A stretch of DNA of 64,000 nucleotides from Streptomyces sp. NBC_01431 (GTDB taxonomy: Bacteria; Actinomycetota; Actinomycetes; Streptomycetales; Streptomycetaceae): the NCBI RefSeq assembly GCF_036231355.1, contig NZ_CP109496.1:2294001-2358000 (forward strand). Direction: 5' to 3'. Position 1 is the stretch's first letter. The number at the start of each line of letters is the position of its first letter. Below are positions 1-12,638 of the stretch, in pieces. A program made the position numbers and the translations under genes. The notes below the pieces were generated by a model. The model saw only the letters and a program-made list of their open reading frames with translations. It was not told where the DNA came from and did no database searches.

Positions 1-13
1 CACCGGTACCGCG

Positions 14-733
14 CTACGCGGGCTGCAAAAGCCCGCCGAGGGCGTTGCAGACCGAGACCAACCGCCGCAATTCCGGCTCCGAAAGCCCGTCGAGCGCCGG
101 CAGCGCGAGCGTCTCGTCAGCGGCCCGCTCCGTCTCGGCCAGCATCCACCCGTCCCGCCTGAACTCCCGCATCCGGTGTACGGGAATGGGCACGGGCACC
201 TCGCACGCGACCCCGCGCCGCCGCAACAACCGTGCGAACGCGTCCCGGTCCGGCCGTCCGTTGCCGGGAACTCGCACGACGTACTGCTGATAGCGATGCC
301 CCTCGGCTGCCGTGGGCGTCTCCACCCCGACAAGCCGCCGATCCAAGTACCGTGCCCGCGACCGTCGTTGGGCCATCTCCCCATCCGCGACGGTACGGTC
401 TTCCTGCTGTTCCCGCTCCCGCTGCTCCAAGAGCAACACCCCATGTCCGGCGGCCAGTTCGGAGAACGGGGCGACATCGGCCGGATACCCGAAGCGGTGT
501 ACGAGTACGACGGCGCACGTCCTGGACGTGAGGGCCGCGCCGACGGCCTGTGGGGCGAGGCAGTAACTGAGCGGATCGATATCGGCGAACACCGGCACGG
601 CCCCGGCCGCGACGATCGAGCGCGCCAACTCACCGGAGTCGAAGGCCGGCACGATCACCTCGTCGCCGGCGGCGACACCGGCGGACTTGAGCACTCCTGT
701 CATCCCCATGACAGCGGATCGTCCTCTTGGCAC
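14..733 (-). CDS. Shortened DegT/DnrJ/EryC1/StrS-type aminotransferase, probably non-catalytic or a remnant
   Basis: The 239-residue product resembles the DegT/StrS sugar aminotransferase fold. The GDEVIVPAF and VPVFADIDP stretches near the N-terminus match its cofactor domain, and YQQYVVRVP plus the PIPVHRM region near residues 150-190 match its C-terminal domain. Family members are usually about 370 residues. Here the first 40 or so residues are missing, and about 100 residues between HGVLLLEQ and AQRRSRARY are absent, including the segment with the PLP-binding lysine. The only upstream start is GTG at 733, just inside an in-frame stop at 785-787, with no visible ribosome binding site. It lies directly downstream of the rRNA operon terminator. 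I infer either a decaying gene or a short non-enzymatic family member; aminotransferase activity is unlikely. Confidence 0.55.
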   Translation of the reverse strand: MPRGRSAVMGMTGVLKSAGVAAGDEVIVPAFDSGELARSIVAAGAVPVFADIDPLSYCLAPQAVGAALTSRTCAVVLVHRFGYPADVAPFSELAAGHGVLLLEQREREQQEDRTVADGEMAQRRSRARYLDRRLVGVETPTAAEGHRYQQYVVRVPGNGRPDRDAFARLLRRRGVACEVPVPIPVHRMREFRRDGWMLAETERAADETLALPALDGLSEPELRRLVSVCNALGGLLQPA

Positions 734-756
734 ATGAACGCCAGGTAAGCGGGCAC

Positions 757-798
757 AAAAAAACGCTGGCCCGTGAACCGAAGTTCAGGGGCCAGCGT
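757..798 (-). terminator. Intrinsic terminator of the rRNA operon
   Basis: A 16-bp stem (763-778 with 783-798, one mismatch) closes a four-base loop. On the minus strand it is followed by seven T residues (757-763). It sits 10 bases after the 5S gene. This is an unusually classical U-tract terminator for a high-GC actinomycete. Confidence 0.9.
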
Positions 799-807
799 TG
801 AAAGATT

Positions 808-926
808 GTTCGGCGGCGTCCTACTCTCCCACAGGGTCCCCCCTGCAGTACCATCGGCGCTGAAAGGCTTAGCTTCCGGGTTCGGAATGTAACCGGGCGT
901 TTCCCTAACGCTATGACCACCGAAAC
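808..926 (-). rRNA. rrf: 5S ribosomal RNA
   Basis: About 119 bases read on the minus strand with the actinobacterial 5S pattern: a GTTTCGGTGGTCATAGCG 5' end, the central CCGAACCCGGAAG loop, and a 3' end complementary to the 5' end. It follows 23S by about 90 bases in the usual 16S-23S-5S order. Ends are placed from the terminal helix and may be off by one or two bases. Confidence 0.93.
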
Positions 927-992
927 ACTATGAAGTTGAACACCGGAACCCCAAGCAGGGGCTCTGACAGCTGTTCATTGCTTCAGAACAAA

Positions 993-1009
993 CACAGTGG
1001 ACGCGAGCA
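993..1009. repeat. 3' arm of the 23S processing stem
   Basis: CACAGTGGACGCGAGCA at 993-1009 is a perfect 17-base inverted match to 4143-4159 on the other side of 23S. In the transcript the two arms pair to loop out the whole 23S RNA. Such stems are the normal RNase III substrate in rRNA maturation. The pairing is read directly from the sequence; cleavage is inferred from the family. Confidence 0.85.
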
Positions 1010-1017
1010 ACTGAGGA

Positions 1018-5968
<4,951 letters not shown>

Positions 5969-6400
5969 TGTTTACCCGATATCGGGTGCACACATCACGT
6001 AAGAGCGGGACGACCAAGCCGGAATAAGGCCGGTCGTCCACAGCGTCCTCGCTGTGTTGTTGCCTGCCCACCACAAGAGCGGAACAGGACTTTTCAAAGG
6101 AACCTCGATCCGCCGAAACGGATACGGGGTTGTCAATCTGGCGTTGACTTTTGGCACGCTGTTGAGTTCTCAAGGAACGGACGCTTCCTTTGTACTCACC
6201 CTCTCGGGCTTTCCTCCGGGCGCTTCCCTTCGGTATTTCGTGTTCCCGACTCTATCAGACGCTTTCGTGTCCGATTCCCCGCCGGAACTGGGGTTTGCTT
6301 CGAGTTCTTCGCTTTCGCGTTTCCCTTTCGGCGGACCCGACTTTATCAGAGATTCTGAGTCGGATTTCCCGCCCCGTCCGGGCGTCCCGTACGCACACGA
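5969..6400 (-). promoter_or_regulatory. rRNA operon leader with tandem promoters and antitermination/processing box
   Basis: On the minus strand, two similar modules end in -10-like hexamers, TAAAGT (6345-6340) and TAGAGT (6254-6249). Each is followed by CGGG and preceded 17 bases upstream by a GAAATC or GAATCG element instead of a good -35 box. This repeated layout is what is expected of stacked Streptomyces rrn promoters. Downstream, TTCCTTGAGAACTCAACAG (about 6177-6159) is the conserved actinobacterial rrn leader box. A TTGACA lies at 6136-6131, with only a poor -10 after it. Hairpins near 6020-6060 precede 16S. Promoter positions are predictions. Confidence 0.65.
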
Positions 6401-6440
6401 GTGTGCCGGGTTCCCGTTCAGGCGGAGGCATAAACGTACT

Positions 6441-6480
6441 GGAGCGGGGCGCCCCGATGCAAATCGGGGCGCCCCGCTCC
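6441..6480 (-). terminator. Strong hairpin between rnjA and the rRNA operon
   Basis: A perfect 18-bp GC-rich stem (6441-6458 with 6463-6480) has a four-base loop. It lies 23 bases past the rnjA stop and has no U-tract on the minus strand. U-less hairpins are common gene ends in Streptomyces. It probably separates rnjA transcription from the rrn promoters. Confidence 0.75.
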
Positions 6481-6502
6481 GGGCGTACCACTGCGGTGGG
6501 CG

Positions 6503-8188
6503 TCAGACCTCGACGACCACGGGCAGGATCATCGGGCGCCTGCGGTACGTGTCCGAGACCCACTTGCCCACCGAGCGGCGGATCAGCTGCTGGAGCTGGT
6601 GCGGCTCGACCACGCCGTCCTGGGCGGACCGGTTCAGCGCTTCCTCGATCTTCCCGACCACGGGGCCGAACGCCGAATCTTCGATGCCGGAACCGCGCGC
6701 CTGGATGTGCGGGCCACTGGTGATCTTGCCGCTGCTGGAGTCAACCACCACGTACACCGAGATGATGCCCTCGTCACCGAGGATGCGGCGGTCCTTCAGG
6801 GAGGACTCCGTCACGTCGCCGACCGAGAGGCCGTCGACGTACACGTAGCCCGCCTGGACCTTGCCGACGATCCGCGCGGTGCCGTCGACCAGGTCGACCA
6901 CCACGCCGTCCTCGGCGATGACGATGTGGTTCTTCGGCACGCCCGTGAGGGCTCCGAGCTCCGCGTTCGCCCGCAGGTGGCGCCATTCGCCGTGGACCGG
7001 CATCAGGTTCTTCGGCTTGCAGATGTTGTAGAAGTACAGCAGCTCGCCGGCCGAGGCGTGACCCGAGACGTGCACCTTGGCGTTGCCCTTGTGGACGACG
7101 TTGGCGCCCCAGCGGGTCAGGCCGTTGATGACGCGGTAGACCGCGTTCTCGTTGCCCGGGATGAGGGACGACGCGAGGATCACGGTGTCGCCCTGGACGA
7201 TCCGGATCTGGTGGTCGCGGTTGGCCATCCGGGACAGCGCGGCCATGGGCTCGCCCTGCGAACCCGTGCAGACCAGTACGACCTCGTCGTCCGGCAGGTC
7301 GTCCAGCGTCTTGACGTCGACGACGAGGCCGGCCGGGACCTTCAGGTAGCCGAGGTCGCGCGCGATGCCCATGTTGCGGACCATCGAACGGCCGACGAAG
7401 GCGACCCGGCGGCCGTACTCGTGCGCTGCGTCCAGGATCTGCTGGATGCGGTGCACGTGGCTGGCGAAGCTGGCCACGATGATGCGCTTGTCGGCGTTGG
7501 CGAAGACGGTGCGCAGGACGTTGGAGATGTCCCGCTCCGGCGGCACGAAGCCGGGGACCTCGGCGTTCGTCGAGTCGGAGAGGAGGAGGTCGATGCCCTC
7601 CTCGCTCAGCCGCGCGAAGGCGTGCAGGTCGGTGAGACGGCCGTCGAGCGGGAGCTGGTCCATCTTGAAGTCGCCGGTCGCGACGGCCATGCCCGCGGGG
7701 GTGCGGATGGCGACCGCGAGGGCGTCCGGGATGGAGTGGTTGACCGCGACGAACTCGCAGTCGAAGGGGCCCAGGCGCTCGCGGTCGCCCTCGGCGACCT
7801 CCAGCGTGTACGGGCGGATGCGGTGCTCCTGGAGCTTGGCCTCGATGAGCGCGAGGGTCAGCTTGGAGCCGATCAGCGGGATGTCCGGCTTCTCGCGGAG
7901 CAGGTACGGGACGCCGCCGATGTGGTCCTCGTGGCCGTGCGTCAGCACGATGCCCTCGATGTCGTCGAGGCGGTCCCGGATGGAGCTGAAGTCCGGCAGG
8001 ATCAGGTCGATGCCGGGCTGCTCCTCCTCGGGGAAGAGGACGCCGCAGTCGACGATGAGCAGGCGGCCGCCGAACTCGAAGACGGTCATGTTCCGGCCGA
8101 TTTCGCCGAGACCGCCGAGCGGTGTGACGCGCAGGCCGTTCTTGGGAAGCTTCGGCGGGGTGCCGAGTTCAGGATGCGGATGACTCAA
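6503..8188 (-). CDS. rnjA: Ribonuclease J
   Basis: A 561-residue metallo-beta-lactamase/beta-CASP ribonuclease, the dual 5'-3' exonuclease and endonuclease of mRNA decay and rRNA maturation. The zinc motif HGHEDH is at residues 84-89. GTGDFK-like and SDSTNAE segments and the C-terminal PVHGEWRHL beta-CASP motif follow in the expected order, and the length is normal. The start is TTG at 8188, with GAGGAG nine bases upstream, and gives the family N-terminus MSHPHPELG. dapA lies 126 bases upstream on the same strand, so co-transcription is possible. An 11-bp inverted repeat sits in the leader just ahead of the ribosome binding site. Confidence 0.95.
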   Translation of the reverse strand: MSHPHPELGTPPKLPKNGLRVTPLGGLGEIGRNMTVFEFGGRLLIVDCGVLFPEEEQPGIDLILPDFSSIRDRLDDIEGIVLTHGHEDHIGGVPYLLREKPDIPLIGSKLTLALIEAKLQEHRIRPYTLEVAEGDRERLGPFDCEFVAVNHSIPDALAVAIRTPAGMAVATGDFKMDQLPLDGRLTDLHAFARLSEEGIDLLLSDSTNAEVPGFVPPERDISNVLRTVFANADKRIIVASFASHVHRIQQILDAAHEYGRRVAFVGRSMVRNMGIARDLGYLKVPAGLVVDVKTLDDLPDDEVVLVCTGSQGEPMAALSRMANRDHQIRIVQGDTVILASSLIPGNENAVYRVINGLTRWGANVVHKGNAKVHVSGHASAGELLYFYNICKPKNLMPVHGEWRHLRANAELGALTGVPKNHIVIAEDGVVVDLVDGTARIVGKVQAGYVYVDGLSVGDVTESSLKDRRILGDEGIISVYVVVDSSSGKITSGPHIQARGSGIEDSAFGPVVGKIEEALNRSAQDGVVEPHQLQQLIRRSVGKWVSDTYRRRPMILPVVVEV

Positions 8189-8205
8189 AAGACTCTCCTC
8201 ACCAC

Positions 8206-8238
8206 ACGCGCCACGTACCTATAGGGCACGTGGCGCGT
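8206..8238. promoter_or_regulatory. Inverted repeat in the RNase J leader
   Basis: ACGCGCCACGT (8206-8216) and ACGTGGCGCGT (8228-8238) are perfect 11-base inverted copies separated by 11 bases. The repeat begins 18 bases upstream of the TTG start, next to its ribosome binding site. It could be an mRNA stem controlling rnjA translation or decay, an operator, or the end of the dapA transcript. There is no U-tract. Confidence 0.55.
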
Positions 8239-8314
8239 ATGTCATTCGTGCACTTGCTGTTGTGTATGGGTTTCGCGCGTTCGTCTGGCGCGTATTCAGT
8301 TGTGAAGTCTGTGG

Positions 8315-9214
8315 TTAGAGCTGTACCCCACCGGCCGCCAGATCGAGCGCCAGCTGGCGGGATTCTTCCGCCGTGAGCTCGACCAGGGGCAGGCGCAGCG
8401 GTCCGGCCGGCAGGCCCTGGAGGCCAAGGGCGGCCTTGGTGGTGATGACGCCCTGGGTGCGGAACATCCCGGTGTAGACCGGGAGCAGCTGCTGGTGGAT
8501 CTCGGTGGCCTTGCTTACCTCGCCGGCGAGGTACGCGTCGAGCAGGGCGCGCAGTTCGGGGGTGACCAGGTGGCCGACCACGGAGACGAAGCCGCAGGCG
8601 CCGACCGAGAGGAGCGGCAGGTTGAGCATGTCGTCGCCGGAGTACCAGGCGAGGCCGGAGCGAGCGATGGCCCAGCTGGCGCGGCCGAGGTCGCCCTTGG
8701 CGTCCTTGTTGGCGACGATCCGGGGGTGCTCGGCGAGCCGGACGAGGGTTTCGGTGTCGATCGGTACGCCGCTGCGGCCGGGGATGTCGTACAGCATCAC
8801 CGGGAGCTCGGTGGCATCGGCGATGGCCGAGAAGTGCCGGAACAGGCCCTCTTGTGGGGGCTTGTTGTAGTACGGCGTCACGGCGAGCAGGCCGTGGGCA
8901 CCGGAGCGTTCGGCCGTACGGGCGAGTTCGAGGGTGTGGCGCGTGTCGTTGGTGCCGATTCCGGCCACGACGTGGGCCCGGTCTCCGACGGCTTCCAGTA
9001 CGGCCCGTACGAGCTGGTCTTTCTCCGCGTCGCTGGTGGTCGGGGACTCGCCGGTGGTGCCGTTGACGATCAGCCCGTCGTTGCCTGCGTCGACCAGATG
9101 GGCGGCCAGTCGCTGGGCGCCGTCGAGGTCGAGTGCGCCATCCGCCGTGAAGGGCGTGATCATGGCGGTGAGGACCCGCCCGAAGGGGGTCTGCGGAGTG
9201 GAGATCGGAGCCAT
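8315..9214 (-). CDS. dapA: 4-hydroxy-tetrahydrodipicolinate synthase
   Basis: This cytoplasmic enzyme condenses pyruvate with aspartate semialdehyde, the committed step of the diaminopimelate/lysine pathway. The 299-residue form from ATG 9214 is a normal TIM-barrel length. GTTGES (residues 52-57), the catalytic tyrosine in LYDIPGRSG (Y142) and the Schiff-base lysine in VANKDAKGD (K170) are all present. A GTG at 9223 would add three residues; neither start has a strong ribosome binding site, and I prefer ATG because MAPISTPQTPFG matches the family. The pathway partner dapB is 2.6 kb away on the same strand. Confidence 0.95.
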   Translation of the reverse strand: MAPISTPQTPFGRVLTAMITPFTADGALDLDGAQRLAAHLVDAGNDGLIVNGTTGESPTTSDAEKDQLVRAVLEAVGDRAHVVAGIGTNDTRHTLELARTAERSGAHGLLAVTPYYNKPPQEGLFRHFSAIADATELPVMLYDIPGRSGVPIDTETLVRLAEHPRIVANKDAKGDLGRASWAIARSGLAWYSGDDMLNLPLLSVGACGFVSVVGHLVTPELRALLDAYLAGEVSKATEIHQQLLPVYTGMFRTQGVITTKAALGLQGLPAGPLRLPLVELTAEESRQLALDLAAGGVQL

Positions 9215-9276
9215 GGGTAACACGCTACTCGCTGCTCAGCGCCGGGTCCCCCCTCGGGGGCAGGTGGCAAAGGGAG

Positions 9277-9314
9277 CCCGGCACTGCCTGCTCGGGGGTT
9301 CAAGCAGTGCCGGG
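9277..9314 (-). terminator. Terminator-like hairpin after thyX
   Basis: CCCGGCACTGC (9277-9287) pairs perfectly with GCAGTGCCGGG (9304-9314) around a 16-base loop. It lies between the thyX stop and the dapA start on the same strand, without a U-tract. The remainder of 9215-9426 shows nothing else recognisable. Confidence 0.6.
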
Positions 9315-9426
9315 TCCGTTTGATCAGCCTAGATGAACTTCACGAAACGCCGCAATACGGACACTTTGCGCGGGGTAACCGCACATCTGTGCCGGTATGG
9401 TCGCGTCCGGCTGTCAATCCACGCGG

Positions 9427-10167
9427 CTACGGGGCCACCCTGCCGTTGGTGTTGAAGGCCGCGTAGGTGAGGGGCATCAGCCGGGCCCACTCCCGTTCCA
9501 TCTTCTCGCCGACCATCTCGATCTCCCGCTGCGGGAAGGACGGGACCTTGGCCAGCTCGTGCTGGGTGCGCAGGCCGAGGAAGTGCATCAGCGAACGCGC
9601 GTTGCACGTCGCGTACATGGAGGAGAAGAGGCCGACCGGCAACGTGGCGCGGGCGACTTCGCGGGCGACACCGGCCGCCAGCATCTCCTGGTACGCCTCG
9701 TAGGAGCGGCGGTAGGAGTCCTCCATCACGCGCTCGGTCAGCTCCTGCTGGGCCGGCGAACCCTCGGTGAACTCGTACTTGCCGGGGCGGCCCTGCTGGA
9801 CCAGCTTGCGCTCGGGGCCCGGGACGTAGAAGACCGGCTGGAGCTCCCTGTACCGGCCCGACTCCTCGTTGTACGACCAGCCCACGCGGTGCCGCATGAA
9901 CTCGCGGAAGACGAAGATCGGGGCGCTGATGAAGAAGGTCATCGAGTTGTGCTCGAAGGGGCTGCCGTGCCGGTCCCGCATCAGGTAGTTGATGAGGCCC
10001 TTGGAGCGCTCGGGGTCCTTCTGGAGCTCTTCCAGGGACTGCTCACCCGCCGTGGAGACACGGGCGGCCCACAGCACGTCCGAATCGGACGCCGAGTGCT
10101 TCACCAGGTCGACGGTGACGTCGCTGCGGAAGCTGGGCTTGAGCTCTGGGGCGGGGGTGTCGGTCAC
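9427..10167 (-). CDS. thyX: FAD-dependent thymidylate synthase ThyX
   Basis: ThyX methylates dUMP to dTMP using methylenetetrahydrofolate, FAD and NADPH. The 246-residue product carries the family signature around residues 92-106: RHR, then NEES, then GRY. Between RHR and the conserved serine there are eight residues, where most families have seven. The GTG start at 10167 has GGAAGGA ten bases upstream; the longer frame reaching 10431 has no such support and runs into the divergent promoter region. Active-site SPFEH (69-73) and the C-terminal RTQHE/PQREI segments are intact. Confidence 0.95.
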   Translation of the reverse strand: MTDTPAPELKPSFRSDVTVDLVKHSASDSDVLWAARVSTAGEQSLEELQKDPERSKGLINYLMRDRHGSPFEHNSMTFFISAPIFVFREFMRHRVGWSYNEESGRYRELQPVFYVPGPERKLVQQGRPGKYEFTEGSPAQQELTERVMEDSYRRSYEAYQEMLAAGVAREVARATLPVGLFSSMYATCNARSLMHFLGLRTQHELAKVPSFPQREIEMVGEKMEREWARLMPLTYAAFNTNGRVAP

Positions 10168-10366
10168 CGGCGGGTCCTTCCGATTGCGTCGCTCGGGCGG
10201 CGCCCACTCTACGGGCCGCCACTGACAACTCTGTCCCTGACGGGTCGTCACCACATTCTTCGGCCAATTCGGCGAATTCGGGCACCAATCGGCAGTGCCG
10301 CGCGTCTGTACCAGTAAGCAGCAACAAGTTCGACAGCCCCTCGAGTTTCCAAGGAGATGCGCCCCC

Positions 10367-10606
10367 ATGTTCCGCCGGCGTGAGCCCGTTCCGTTCGCAT
10401 TCGTCGCCGAGGCCGACCGGTACCGCAGCAACGTCGAGCCACCGCCCCGCGAACGCGCGAGCGCAGGTCAGCTCGTCGGCCGGACCCTGGTCGGGCTCAC
10501 CGTCATAGCCGGGCTCACCGGTGCGCTGCTCTTCGGGCTGCCCGCCATGGCGAGCCCCCAGTCCCCCGCGCAGAGCCAGCAGTCCGAGGCCTCCACCGGA
10601 CGCTGA
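10367..10606 (+). CDS. Small single-pass membrane protein
   Basis: 79 residues from ATG 10367, with AAGGAG ten bases upstream. A charged N-terminal half is followed by one transmembrane segment (about residues 38-62, LVGRTLVGLTVIAGLTGALL) and a short Gln/Ser-rich tail. It is divergent from thyX. I recognise it only as a conserved Streptomyces small membrane protein and can assign no function. Confidence 0.75.
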   Translation: MFRRREPVPFAFVAEADRYRSNVEPPPRERASAGQLVGRTLVGLTVIAGLTGALLFGLPAMASPQSPAQSQQSEASTGR

Positions 10607-10733
10607 CGGCCGTGGACCGGCGCCCCGAACGCGCCGACGCGCGCCCGGACCCCGGAGGTGGCCGCACGGTGACCTCCTGGGTAGCCTCACCCCGCACAGC
10701 CCAATCGAGCGTGCTTGTGAGTGAGGATCAGTC

Positions 10734-11294
10734 GTGCCCCTGCCCTTCCTGACGGCCGACCGCGCAGTTGACGCACCCGGTGAGTACTCCGACGACACCG
10801 CGCTGCCCTTCGACGACCACGATCGCTGGCGGCGGCCCTACCGGCCCGGCCCATGGCGGGTCGCCGGGGCGGCCGTCCTGCTGCTCCTCGCCTCGTTCGT
10901 CCTGCTCGCCGCCGTGATCATCGCCGCCGCCGGGGAGCCCGTGGGCGGTCTTGTCGTGCTGGGCGTCGCCGTGATCGTGATCGCTTCGTCGCTGCGGCTG
11001 CTGCGGGTCGGCGCCTGGGTCAGCCGGGCCGGTCTTCGGCGGGTCGCCTTCTTCTCCACCACCACGGTGGCGTGGCAGCAGATCCGGGGAGTACGGACAG
11101 TTCAGCAGCCGGTGCGCTGGCTCGGGCTGCCGCGGACCGTCCAGGGGCAGGCGCTGATCGCCGAGCGGCAGGACGGCCAGTTGTCGGCGCCGCTGCTCAC
11201 CGATCACAGCGCGGACTTCCTGGCACGGAGCGAGGCCTTCGACCGTGCCGCGGACCTGGTGGAGGCCTGGGGCGACGAGTACCGGCACGCCTGA
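10734..11294 (+). CDS. Membrane protein with PH-like domain
   Basis: 186 residues starting at GTG 10734. Two adjacent transmembrane helices (about 43-66 and 70-88) precede a soluble half with the pattern of bacterial PH-like domains: RLLRVGAWVSRAGLRRVAF, then a beta-rich WQQIRGVRTVQQPVRWLGLP segment. Domain assignment is by pattern only. The gene is convergent with the minus-strand gene at 11379. Confidence 0.75.
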   Translation: MPLPFLTADRAVDAPGEYSDDTALPFDDHDRWRRPYRPGPWRVAGAAVLLLLASFVLLAAVIIAAAGEPVGGLVVLGVAVIVIASSLRLLRVGAWVSRAGLRRVAFFSTTTVAWQQIRGVRTVQQPVRWLGLPRTVQGQALIAERQDGQLSAPLLTDHSADFLARSEAFDRAADLVEAWGDEYRHA

Positions 11295-11378
11295 CCGGCG
11301 GGCCCGGCTGCCGACAGTCCCCGAAAGCCCGGTTCCGACCTCCCAGACCGAAGGCCGGACCCGAAGGCCGGGTCGCGG

Positions 11379-11831
11379 CTAAGCCCCGGCCGGCTCGCGC
11401 TCGCGCAGGGCGATCGCCCGCTGCATGGCCTTGCGGGCCCGCGGGGTGTCGCGGGCGTCCTGGTAGGCGACCGCGAGCCGGAACCAGCAGCGCCAGTCGT
11501 TCGGGGCATCCTCCGTCTCCGCCTTGCGCCGGGCGAAGACGGCATCGGCCGAGTCCCGGTCAATGCGGCCGCCCGCCGTGCGGACCAACTCGTCGACGGG
11601 CAGGCCGCCTTCGGCGTCCAGCTCGGCCGCGAGCTTGTTGGCCTTGGTGACGAAGCGGGTGTTCGCCCAGAGGAACCAGATGCCGATCAACGGCAGGATC
11701 AGCACCGCCACACCCATGGTGACGGTGATCCAGGTGCCCTGTTCGATGAGCATCACGCCACGGCTGCCGGCCAGGACGAAGTAGAAGACCAGGACGGCGG
11801 CCGTGATGAGGTAGGTGATTTTCGCGCGCAT
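11379..11831 (-). CDS. Membrane protein with TPR-like C-terminus
   Basis: 150 residues. Two hydrophobic segments (about 5-24 and 34-55) are followed by a cytoplasmic tail whose last 50 residues (DWRCWFRLAVAYQDARD, then PRARKAMQRAIAL) look like one tetratricopeptide hairpin. The start ATG 11831 lies 17 bases after the dapB stop, so it is probably the last gene of the pnp-M16-dapB unit. No specific function is recognised. Confidence 0.75.
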   Translation of the reverse strand: MRAKITYLITAAVLVFYFVLAGSRGVMLIEQGTWITVTMGVAVLILPLIGIWFLWANTRFVTKANKLAAELDAEGGLPVDELVRTAGGRIDRDSADAVFARRKAETEDAPNDWRCWFRLAVAYQDARDTPRARKAMQRAIALREREPAGA

Positions 11832-11848
11832 GGGACCGACGGTGCCGC

Positions 11849-12613
<765 letters not shown>

Positions 12614-12638
12614 TTAGGGGTTGCGAGACCGCTTCGGG

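Noticed and set aside
6599..8224. 541-residue open frame antisense to rnjA
   Set aside because: It mirrors the RNase J gene; the long antisense frame follows from GC-biased third positions, and the product is Val/Asp/Arg-rich without any family pattern.
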